NCBI GenBank assembly: GCA_963791615.1
Contig: CAWBTE010000006.1
Location: 1,364,001-1,428,000, forward strand
Reading direction: 5' to 3'
Length of the DNA: 64,000 nt
Source of the DNA: CAILZL01 sp963791615
GTDB taxonomy: Bacteria > Pseudomonadota > Gammaproteobacteria > Steroidobacterales > Steroidobacteraceae
Part shown: positions 43,278-51,033 of the stretch, in pieces
Position numbering within the stretch: the first letter of the stretch is position 1
How the letters are laid out: the number at the start of each line of letters is the position of its first letter
Notes under the pieces: generated by a model
Databases searched by the model: none
The model's input: the letters and a program-made list of their open reading frames with translations, nothing else
Told to the model about the DNA's origin: nothing
Position numbers and translations under genes: made by a program

Positions 43278-45283
43278 GTCGGCGTCTCAACTCGACGGTA
43301 CACGTAGGTATTACCCAGCAACGACTCAGCCAGCACCGCAATCACCATCAGGATCAGCAGCCAGTGCCACAGCTCCAGTCCGGAGGAGTTGTTGGCCGCA
43401 CGGCCAGCCACACTTTGCACCACTTGCTGACGTTGTGCATCCAGCGTACTGCGCCAGTTGCCGATTTCATCCTCGTTCATGGGCAGCAGGTTGGATTCAT
43501 CCGGCACCGCATTGGCCGCCACCAGCGAGCTGCCGGTAGCCGTGACCACTTCATAAAAACCCTGCAAGGCCAGCCTGACGCTGCGCGCGCGCTGCGAGTC
43601 GGACAGCGACAGCAGGTTATTACCCGCTGGATCAATCACCTGACCGGCGGCAGCCGCCTGATCCAGCGGCAGCGAGCCACCCACACGCTGTTCGCGCTTG
43701 AGCAGGGTTTCACCGGCCAGATAGCGTGAAGCTTCGGTAAGGAAGCTGACAAACACCGGCTGCACCGGCAAGTCGTTCCAGGTGTTATCCAGACCCGAAG
43801 TAAACAACAGCACGCGGCCCTGTCCACGACGTTGCTCAATCAGCAGCGGCGCGCCGCTGTCCAGCTGCACCAGCGCCCTTGAACTCTCGTCCAGTGACAC
43901 AGGTAGATAACGCGAAACATTCAGGGCGCGAAATCCGGCCGCGCGCGCCAGCGCCGCATGATTGATATCCACTGCGCCGACCGTCATGCGCTCAGCAGAT
44001 TGCTGGATAGCGCTGGCCACTTTCAGATTCATCAAGGGCAAAGTACTGAGTGTCAGCGAGCGCTCACCCACCGCGGCCAGCACGGCGCCACCTTTCTGTA
44101 CGTATTCATCCAGCGCAGCAGCGAGCCGGGTATTAACGGCGCCGAGATCATCAATCAGCACAAACCGATAACGATCCAGCAGGCGCGCATCAAACTGTTC
44201 CAGCCTGGCGGGCTGCAACTGATAGCGGTTGCCTGCCGCCGCGAATGCGGCGTCCAGATACTTGCCCGGCAGCGCGGCCGGATTCATCGACAGGAACGGC
44301 ACCGGCTGACCGACACTGTTTTCCAGCACGGTGTAGTAGACATCATCGGCAAGCAGCGTATCGACGGATTTCAACCGCGCTTCAATCTTGTTGCTGCCGG
44401 TGTTCAGCGCAACCCTGTCAAAGGCAAACACAGCCACACCGGACGCGGGCACGGATTTGCTCAACTCACCACGCGCCGAACCATTCACGGACAACTGTAC
44501 AGTGATGTTTCTGACTTCACTGTTATAGCCCTGCACCGTCACTTCAATGCCGCTACCGGTGCGCTCGACACTGCTCACTGCCCAATTGGGCAGCGTACCC
44601 GTAGCAATATTGTGCAACTCCACTTCAGTGACACGACCATTCACCGTACGTGGCACCAGATCGCCAAACTGCGCAGGCAGGGCGCTGGCCTGAAAGTCAC
44701 TGATCACATGCGCCACGGTGCTTTGCGTTTCGTTAGCCAGCAGGGCTTCAAGACCATTCATCATCGCGCCGTACTGCAACTGGGCCGCACCCGGTTGCAG
44801 TTTCTCCAGGGTGGAGCGCACCTTGTTCTTGCCTTCGGTGGTGCCGTTGACCGGCCCCGCCAGCAGCTGCAGCTCATCGCCCGCAGCGATCAGTTGCAGG
44901 CGATCTGCAGGGCCGGCGGCTGCAATAATTGTTTCCGCCTGTTCACGCGCTGCCTGCCAGCGCTCGCCTTGTTGCATGGACATGGAGCTGTCCAGTAACA
45001 ACACATGCAATTTCGCCTGCGCCACATTCAACATGGCGGGTGGCTGTTCCCAGAGTGGCTTGGCAAAGGCAAAGGCCAGCAAGCCGAGAAACAGGATGCG
45101 CAAGGCCAGCAACAACCAGTAGCGCAGACGTTTTTCCACATGCACACGGCGTTCCGCCTGCAACAGCAACATGGCCGAACTGAAGGCCTGACGTTTGGGC
45201 GTTTCGGTTTGCAGGCGATGCAGCCAGATCGGCAAGGCAATCGCCGCTGCACCGAGCAGGAATAGTGGGGCCAGCCAATTCAT
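43274..45283 (-). CDS. BatA-like vWA-domain membrane protein
   Basis: 669 residues. The N-terminal BatA domain is MNWLAPLFLLGAAAIALPIW followed by LHRLQTETPKRQAFSSAMLL and a second helix LLLALRILFLGLLAFAFAKP. A von Willebrand A domain with the MIDAS motif DSSMS (VLLLDSSMSMQQGERW) follows, then long beta-rich periplasmic regions and a C-terminal helix (WLLILMVIAVLAESLLGN). Bat-type proteins bind partners through vWA domains under MoxR control. A palindromic repeat separates it from the DUF58 gene upstream. Confidence 0.85.
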   Translation of the reverse strand: MNWLAPLFLLGAAAIALPIWLHRLQTETPKRQAFSSAMLLLQAERRVHVEKRLRYWLLLALRILFLGLLAFAFAKPLWEQPPAMLNVAQAKLHVLLLDSSMSMQQGERWQAAREQAETIIAAAGPADRLQLIAAGDELQLLAGPVNGTTEGKNKVRSTLEKLQPGAAQLQYGAMMNGLEALLANETQSTVAHVISDFQASALPAQFGDLVPRTVNGRVTEVELHNIATGTLPNWAVSSVERTGSGIEVTVQGYNSEVRNITVQLSVNGSARGELSKSVPASGVAVFAFDRVALNTGSNKIEARLKSVDTLLADDVYYTVLENSVGQPVPFLSMNPAALPGKYLDAAFAAAGNRYQLQPARLEQFDARLLDRYRFVLIDDLGAVNTRLAAALDEYVQKGGAVLAAVGERSLTLSTLPLMNLKVASAIQQSAERMTVGAVDINHAALARAAGFRALNVSRYLPVSLDESSRALVQLDSGAPLLIEQRRGQGRVLLFTSGLDNTWNDLPVQPVFVSFLTEASRYLAGETLLKREQRVGGSLPLDQAAAAGQVIDPAGNNLLSLSDSQRARSVRLALQGFYEVVTATGSSLVAANAVPDESNLLPMNEDEIGNWRSTLDAQRQQVVQSVAGRAANNSSGLELWHWLLILMVIAVLAESLLGNTYVYRRVETPT

Positions 45284-45300
45284 CGTATCCCCCCTCTTTC

Positions 45301-45372
45301 CGTCATGCCCGCGCAGGCGGGCATCCAGTTAGAACCGCGTTTTACTGGATGCCCGCCTGCGCGGGCATGACG
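45301..45372. repeat. Palindromic repeat between the DUF58 and BatA-like genes
   Basis: cgtcatgcccgcgcaggcgg followed by gcatccag, and its inverted copy ending gcctgcgcgggcatgacg, around about 15 bases. It belongs to the same class as the element at 49857-50006 (cgtcattcccgcgcaggcgg type). Confidence 0.88.
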
Positions 45373-45392
45373 AGTTTCTTGGCCAACCCAGC

Positions 45393-46304
45393 TCATCGCC
45401 GTTTCTGCCTGAAGTGAAAGTAGTTGCGCAGCGGCACATCCAGCGATTCGCTGGTGTTGAGCAACACATAGTCCGCGCCGGCATTGGTTGCTGCTTCACG
45501 CAGGCTCTGGATGTGCGCCTGCATACGCGCTGGATACAACTCGCGCATTTCATGTGGCGACACTTCCACCGTCTGTCCGGTTTCCATGTCTTCCAGCAGG
45601 GTGGATTCATCAAACTGCGGGTCCAGCTCCTGTGGATCAAGCAGATGGAACAGGATCACGTCCTGCCCCTGGAATGCCAGCGGCCGCACCGCTTCCAGCA
45701 TGGTTTGTGGATTGCAGTAGAAGTCGGAAATCACCGCTACCATGCCACGCCGCTGCACATGCTGACGAAACCGCGAGAACGGCGCGGCCAGATCGGTGCG
45801 ACTCTCCGCCTGCGCCTTGTCGATCAGGTGCAGCACCGCATGCAATTGACCGCTGCGACTGGAAGGCGGACGGAAATCGCGCACCGTATCGCTGAACATC
45901 AGCGTGCCCACGGCATCGTGCTGATGCGAAGCCAGATACGCCAGCGAAGCAGCCAGAATCTGTCCATAGCGAAACTTGTTCATCCGTCCGGCACTGCCGA
46001 AGGCCATCGACGCGCTGGCGTCGAGCAGGATCATCAGATGACTGTTGGTTTCACCCAGAAAGCGCTTGATGTAAGTGCGTTCGGTGCGACTGAATACATT
46101 CCAGTCAATGAAACGCGGATCGTCGCCTTCGGTATAAGGGCGATACTCAGCGAACTCCTGACTGAAACCAAAGAACGGCGAGCGATGCAGGCCCACCAGA
46201 AACCCATTCACCGCCGCACGCGCAATCAGTTCCAGACTGGACAGACTGGCCAGCACTTCCGGCTGGAGCAGTTTATTCGAGTTGCTTTGTGGTACGGCCG
46301 CCAT
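45393..46304 (-). CDS. DUF58-domain protein
   Basis: 303 residues from ATG 46304 (MAAVPQSNSNKLLQPEVLAS); a longer frame to 46370 is encoded by a repeat. The family signature is FAEYRPYTEGDDPRFIDWNV and ERTYIKRFLGETNSHLMILL, with a degenerate vWA MIDAS DASASM. There are no membrane helices. DUF58 proteins almost always pair with MoxR ATPases and Bat proteins, as here. Confidence 0.92.
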   Translation of the reverse strand: MAAVPQSNSNKLLQPEVLASLSSLELIARAAVNGFLVGLHRSPFFGFSQEFAEYRPYTEGDDPRFIDWNVFSRTERTYIKRFLGETNSHLMILLDASASMAFGSAGRMNKFRYGQILAASLAYLASHQHDAVGTLMFSDTVRDFRPPSSRSGQLHAVLHLIDKAQAESRTDLAAPFSRFRQHVQRRGMVAVISDFYCNPQTMLEAVRPLAFQGQDVILFHLLDPQELDPQFDESTLLEDMETGQTVEVSPHEMRELYPARMQAHIQSLREAATNAGADYVLLNTSESLDVPLRNYFHFRQKRR

Positions 46305-46335
46305 GTCAGCACCCCTGATCGGCACGGACGCCGAC

Positions 46336-46396
46336 GTAGGGGTCGCTCGTGAGCGAGCCTTCTTGATCAAGCGGGCGGTTCACGAACCGCCCCTGC
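46336..46396. repeat. GTAG-type REP pair between MoxR and DUF58 genes
   Basis: gtaggggtcgctcgtgagcg and gggcggttcacgaaccgccc units in opposite orientation, each forming its own hairpin. The left copy carries compensatory changes that keep the stem. It sits directly upstream of the DUF58 start. Confidence 0.75.
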
Positions 46397-46422
46397 GCAC
46401 AGGCAAGGAATACATGGTCAAG

Positions 46423-47445
46423 TCACTCCGGCAACTGCGCAATTACATCTTTGAGCACATCATCCACCGTCACGCCATCGGACTCGGCGTGATAGTTGGC
46501 CAGCATGCGATGGCGCAATACTGCTGGCGCTATGACCTTGATGTCTTCATGCGAGACGTGATAACGACCTTCCAGCAAGGCGCGCGCCTTGGCAGCCAGC
46601 GTGATCGACATGGTGGCGCGCACGCTGGCGCCGAACTTGATGTACTTGCGCACCTTGTCGGTCGCCAGCGGATCAGTCGGGCGCGTGGCGCGCACCAGGT
46701 TCACCGCATAACGACTGACCGTCTCGGCCACCGGCACCTGACGGGTGAGCCACTGGAACTGGAGAATCTCTTCGGCATTGGTGCAGGCTGAAGCTTCCGG
46801 CGCATCGACGCGATTGGTGAACCGATCCACCACCTTGAACTCATCATCGGCGCTCAGATAATCCAGAATCACGTTGAACAGGAAACGATCCAGCTGTGCT
46901 TCCGGTAGTGGGTAGGTGCCTTCCAGTTCGATGGGATTCTGCGTGGCCAGCACCAGAAAGGGCTTGTCCAGTGTGTGGCGATGACCGCGCACCGTGATGC
47001 TGCGTTCCTGCATGGCTTCCAGCAGCGCGGCCTGTGTCTTCGGTGGCGTGCGATTGATTTCATCGGCCAGCACCACATTGGCAAACAGCGGACCGGGAAT
47101 GAAAGTCCACACGCGTTTGCCGGTGGCCTGATCCTCATCAATGATGTCAGTGCCGGTAATGTCGGTGGGCATCAGGTCCGGCGTGAACTGGATGCGCTTG
47201 AACGACAGGCCGAGCGCATCCGCCAGCGTGCGCACCAGCAAGGTTTTGGCCGTACCCGGCATACCGGTAATCAGGCAGTGCCCGCCCACCAATAGCGTTA
47301 TCAGCAAGTGATCCACCACTTCATCCTGACCCACAATCACCTTGCGTACTTCGCTACGCAAACGCGCGGTGGCATTACGGAAGGTGTCCATCAAGGCGCG
47401 AATGTTCTGGTCATCCATGGCGGTTTCGTTGACGGTGTCATTCAT
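46423..47445 (-). CDS. MoxR-family AAA+ ATPase
   Basis: 340 residues. Walker A is GMPGTAKTLLVRTLADALGL, Walker B VVLADEINRTPPKTQAALLE, followed by FLVLATQNPIELEGTYPLPE (sensor 1) and LDRFLFNVILDYLSADDE. MoxR ATPases act as chaperones that mature or activate vWA-containing complexes. It precedes DUF58 in the canonical MoxR-DUF58-Bat order. Confidence 0.95.
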   Translation of the reverse strand: MNDTVNETAMDDQNIRALMDTFRNATARLRSEVRKVIVGQDEVVDHLLITLLVGGHCLITGMPGTAKTLLVRTLADALGLSFKRIQFTPDLMPTDITGTDIIDEDQATGKRVWTFIPGPLFANVVLADEINRTPPKTQAALLEAMQERSITVRGHRHTLDKPFLVLATQNPIELEGTYPLPEAQLDRFLFNVILDYLSADDEFKVVDRFTNRVDAPEASACTNAEEILQFQWLTRQVPVAETVSRYAVNLVRATRPTDPLATDKVRKYIKFGASVRATMSITLAAKARALLEGRYHVSHEDIKVIAPAVLRHRMLANYHAESDGVTVDDVLKDVIAQLPE

Positions 47446-47498
47446 GTCTGTTCATTCCCGTTTGCAAAATCATGACTTCATTTCGATTCGATCTTCTC

Positions 47499-47520
47499 CC
47501 TCCCCCGCCTGCGGGGGAGG
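47499..47520. repeat. CT-rich hairpin repeat before MoxR
   Basis: cctcccccgc-ct-gcgggggagg, a perfect ten-base stem with a two-base turn, of a type common in intergenic DNA. It occupies the gap between the TPR gene and MoxR. Confidence 0.65.
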
Positions 47521-47525
47521 CCGGT

Positions 47526-50027
47526 TTAATCAAGGTCGACCTTCGATTTCACCTTGGCCAGCTCCAGCAACAACTGCTGCGCCGGTCGGTAATTCGGCGC
47601 CACTTCCAGCGCCAGCAACACATTCCTTTTCGCCTCAGTGCTGCGTTGCAAATCTTTCAACGCCTGCGCCACACGATAGTAGGCGTTTGCCTTGTCGGGT
47701 GGATTCAACTTCAGCGCCGCCTGAAACTCGGTGAGCGCATCAGCCGGCTTCTTCAAAAACAACAAGGTGTCGCCCAGTTCGCCATGGACTTCGTAATTGA
47801 AGGGCGTGACGTAATTGATGGCCTCCAGCACCTTGGCCGCCTCACTGGACTTGTTCTGTGTGCGCAGTCGTGTCGCCAGCCAGCGTAATGCGTCGGGGTC
47901 GTGACCGCCACGGCTGAAGTAGGTCTCCAGAGTGCTCTGCGCCAGAGCCACTTTCTGCGTTGCATTGTAGGCGCGCGCCAGCGCCACATAGGGACTGCCA
48001 TCTTCCACATCATTGGGCAGGATGCCCAATGCTTCCGTTGCGGACTGGATCACCGACGCCCATTCGCTGCGCTTGTAAGCCGCCATCGTTGTTGAGCGGG
48101 CGTTCTTCCAGGCATCAAATTTGTCGAACAGCGTCTTGAATTCAGTCTGCATGAAGGCATTGAAGCGTGTATCAAACTCTTTGGCCGGAATCTTGAAGAC
48201 AGCCTGCACGGTCTGCTCGGTGCTGATGCCCCGCTTGAACTGCGCCAGCATGTCATTGAGTTTCACCGCGCCATAATTGCGTTTGATGAATTCGCAGACC
48301 AGCCCCGCCTGCATATACGACACCATCACCTGCTGTTCGTATTCGGGACGAATGAAGCCGCGATCCAGCTCGGCAATAGGCAAGGCCTTGCCTTCCTTGA
48401 AAGCAGCATAGGCGAAGCCGGGAATGCTGATGCCCTTGCCATCAACACCAGAAATGGGCCCGGTGTTCCATTCTTCGTAAACGGAAATGCCTTCGCTGAA
48501 CCAGCGTGGTACGCGATGATCAGTGGCCTCCAGCGTGAACACATGCGCCAGCTCATGCCACAGCGTGGTGCCCCAATGGAAATCATCCACCGGGCGCGAT
48601 GATGGTGAATCCATCGCCACCACGTAGCCGAAAGTCACACCCAGCAAGCCCAGACCCGGCTCGCCGGCAGTACGCACCGCGAAGTCTTCGTGATCCGGAT
48701 ACACCTCAATCACCACGGGTTCTTTCAGCTTGAAGTCGTACTGCTTGCTGTAAGTGGCAATGGCTGCTTCGGTGAGCTTGCGCGCATAGGGCGCGAGTAC
48801 GGCGCTTTCTTTCTTGTGCAGACGCAAAATCATGGGTGACTGATCGCGTGTGGCCTGAGCACTGCTCACATCCGGCGCGGTTACATCCGGATAGACCAGC
48901 AGGTCGTAGTCCTTCAACGAATCCAGCAGGCGCAAAGTATTAACCGTCACCACGTTGAAAGGATCACCCTTGTAGGCTATTTCCAGTTGCTCACGCGCGG
49001 CCGTCACCTGATTGTCGCGCAGCAAGGCCGTGCCCAGCTCGACCCGCGCATTCCAGTTGTTCGGCTCGATATTCACCGCCTTCTGGTACAGCTCGGCCGC
49101 TTCACGGGTGCGGCGTGTAATCACATAGTAGTGCGCCGGAATGGCATAGATATCGCCGTAGGCCGGATTCTCCGCCAGCGCTTTCTTCACCCAGCTGCTG
49201 TTGGCGACATCGGTACCGGTAGGCGATTTCAGCAACTCCAGCGAAGCCTGTAATGCATGGATTTCCAGCTGTGGCAACTTGCCACTGGTGGCCACTTCCG
49301 TGGCTTGCCCGAGCAAACTGGCCGTCTTGTCCAGATCGCTGTTTTCCAGATTCACCTGGGTGATCAGCAACAGACCACGCAGCTTGGCCCCAGCCGGCAC
49401 GCCGGCATCTTCCACCACTGACTGCAGGTATTCATTGGCCTGAGTTGCGAACTGATCCACCAGCACGGAGGCTGCACCTACCTTGGCGAAGGCGTAGTTG
49501 CCATCCGCTTGCAGCGCTTCATTGAACAACTTCAGCGCTTCGGAATTCTGATGGGTCTCGGCATAGAGTTCGCCCCAGCGGGTCAGCAGTGGCGCGGTTG
49601 GCCGCTGTTTCACTGCGGCGCTGAACAAGTCATTGGCGCTTTTGACATCACCCAGCGCCCAGGCCGCTTCGGCACGCACCGCCTGCGATGAACCGGCGTT
49701 GATCAAGGCACGATAACAACGATTCGCGGCATCACGCTGGCCACGCCATTGCTGTTGGTCACAGGCCAGTACTGCGGCATCGGTGACGGCACCGTAGTGA
49801 ATGCCGCGGGCATGAACATTGCTGGCCGAAAGCAGCAGGCATGCGATAACACATGCCGTCATTCCCGCGCAGGCGGGAATCCAGAAAGGAAACTTTTCGA
49901 CTGGATTACAAACTGCATCATGCAGTTTGCCCTTCGGGCCATCGGCCGCAGGCCGATGTTTGCTTCGGCGTCCTGCCTGCGCGATCCCGCCTGCGCGGGA
50001 ATGACGCTGAATCAAACGCAGCCTCAT
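47526..50027 (-). CDS. TPR protein with a gluzincin (peptidase-MA-like) domain; signal peptide split by a repeat
   Basis: 833 residues as read from ATG 50027, which overlaps the stop of the C13-like gene (ATGA). Codons 1-7 (MRLRLIQ) are followed by 50 codons of a palindromic repeat and then ACVIACLLLSASNVHA, so the original signal peptide was probably split in frame. An ATG at 49862, inside the repeat edge, could serve as a new start (MTACVIAC). The mature protein has TPR-like repeats, then a zinc-protease motif HELAH (48542-48556) with a following EGISVYEE glutamate, then more TPRs. It is probably periplasmic and belongs to the MoxR operon. Confidence 0.8.
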   Translation of the reverse strand: MRLRLIQRHSRAGGIAQAGRRSKHRPAADGPKGKLHDAVCNPVEKFPFWIPACAGMTACVIACLLLSASNVHARGIHYGAVTDAAVLACDQQQWRGQRDAANRCYRALINAGSSQAVRAEAAWALGDVKSANDLFSAAVKQRPTAPLLTRWGELYAETHQNSEALKLFNEALQADGNYAFAKVGAASVLVDQFATQANEYLQSVVEDAGVPAGAKLRGLLLITQVNLENSDLDKTASLLGQATEVATSGKLPQLEIHALQASLELLKSPTGTDVANSSWVKKALAENPAYGDIYAIPAHYYVITRRTREAAELYQKAVNIEPNNWNARVELGTALLRDNQVTAAREQLEIAYKGDPFNVVTVNTLRLLDSLKDYDLLVYPDVTAPDVSSAQATRDQSPMILRLHKKESAVLAPYARKLTEAAIATYSKQYDFKLKEPVVIEVYPDHEDFAVRTAGEPGLGLLGVTFGYVVAMDSPSSRPVDDFHWGTTLWHELAHVFTLEATDHRVPRWFSEGISVYEEWNTGPISGVDGKGISIPGFAYAAFKEGKALPIAELDRGFIRPEYEQQVMVSYMQAGLVCEFIKRNYGAVKLNDMLAQFKRGISTEQTVQAVFKIPAKEFDTRFNAFMQTEFKTLFDKFDAWKNARSTTMAAYKRSEWASVIQSATEALGILPNDVEDGSPYVALARAYNATQKVALAQSTLETYFSRGGHDPDALRWLATRLRTQNKSSEAAKVLEAINYVTPFNYEVHGELGDTLLFLKKPADALTEFQAALKLNPPDKANAYYRVAQALKDLQRSTEAKRNVLLALEVAPNYRPAQQLLLELAKVKSKVDLD
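49857..50006. repeat. 150-bp composite palindromic repeat inside the TPR/peptidase gene
   Basis: Outer ends cgtcattcccgcgcaggcgg and cccgcctgcgcgggaatgac plus g are inverted copies. Inside lies a second palindromic part (actgcatcatgcagtttgcc ... gggccatcggccgcaggccg). The length is exactly 150 bases, so the reading frame of the host gene is kept. The encoded peptide includes FWIPACAGMT, a translation seen wherever such repeats are read through. Confidence 0.85.
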
Positions 50028-50929
50028 GGCGTGACCTCCGCTGGCGCTTCACTGGCCAGCTGCGCATCCAGTTCAGCAATCTGCAACAGCAATGGCTCCA
50101 GCTGCTTGAGGTAATCGTCTTCACTCAGCGAATCCTTGCGCAGGCGCAGCTCTTCCAGCTGGCTGTTGAGCTGTTCGCGTTGCGCTAGCAGGCCCGCATT
50201 CGCAGCAGTGGCTACCGGGGCCGCGGCGCCAGCCAGTTGCGCGATGGTGAACGCGCCTGCACGAGCGCCAGCCAGCTGTGCATGCTCGGTGGCCAGACGC
50301 GACTCGGCCTTGAAGTAATCATCCACTTTCCGCTGGGTGTAATCGAACAACTCCTGTACCGACACCCGGCCGTTCTTGTCGGTATCTACGGCCGCATCAG
50401 TCAGTGCCTCGGCCATCAGCCTGCCAAAGTGGGTGGCATTGCGTTCATTGCCAGTGCGCGTTGCAGTAACCACCACCCGCGTATCGTTCTTGAGCAGTTC
50501 AAGCAGCGCGCCGCTGGAGCTGCCGGTGGCCACCACCAGCTGACTTTCTGATTTCACGGCATCCAGCAACTTCACCAGTTCAGCGCCACCCAGATCCGGG
50601 CCAGACATATTGAACTTGTATTCATAACCATCGTGGCTGCCATGGCCCACCAGATACAACGTCAGCCGATCATCCTTGCTCAGGCTGACTGCAAACTGTT
50701 TCATGATGGCGGCAACATTGGCGCGCGTCGCGCCTGCACCGCTCAACACATGAATACGCTCTGCCGTGGTGAGATTACTGCTGGCCGCGCGAATGGCTTT
50801 GGCTTCCGCATCGAATTGCTGCTGGTACTTCGCTTCACCACCCAGGCCTTCAACAATCAGTACGCTGAGTTCGGCATGTGCGGTACCGCATATCAATAGT
50901 GCGGCCAATACAACAGACAACCGCAACAT
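50024..50929 (-). CDS. Periplasmic C13/caspase-like protein with an EF-hand loop
   Basis: 301 residues from ATG 50929, giving a signal peptide (MLRLSVVLAALLICGTAHA). A caspase-hemoglobinase-like fold is suggested by LTLYLVGHGSHDGYEY (His of the dyad) and LVVATGSSSGALLELL, where the nucleophile position reads Ser rather than Cys, followed by DTRVVVTATRTGNERNATHF. A textbook EF-hand loop DTDKNGRVSVQE comes next, then a C-terminal coiled coil (REQLNSQLEELRLRKDSLSE). It may be an inactive or altered protease that senses calcium; this is inferred from motifs. Confidence 0.7.
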   Translation of the reverse strand: MLRLSVVLAALLICGTAHAELSVLIVEGLGGEAKYQQQFDAEAKAIRAASSNLTTAERIHVLSGAGATRANVAAIMKQFAVSLSKDDRLTLYLVGHGSHDGYEYKFNMSGPDLGGAELVKLLDAVKSESQLVVATGSSSGALLELLKNDTRVVVTATRTGNERNATHFGRLMAEALTDAAVDTDKNGRVSVQELFDYTQRKVDDYFKAESRLATEHAQLAGARAGAFTIAQLAGAAAPVATAANAGLLAQREQLNSQLEELRLRKDSLSEDDYLKQLEPLLLQIAELDAQLASEAPAEVTP

Positions 50930-50934
50930 ATTCG

Positions 50935-51007
50935 CAGGGGCGGCTCGCGAGCCGCCCTCTGACGCTGTCATCGAGCCAAGGCAGGGCAGCTCGCGAGCTG
51001 CCGCTAC
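50935..51007. repeat. REP pair upstream of the C13-like gene
   Basis: caggggcggctcgcgagccg and gggcagctcgcgagctgccg with a ctac end: two inverted hairpin units with compensatory differences, in the gap between the vWA/GATase gene and the C13-like gene. Confidence 0.75.
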
Positions 51008-51033
51008 GCACGACCAGGCACGCCACGCAAACA

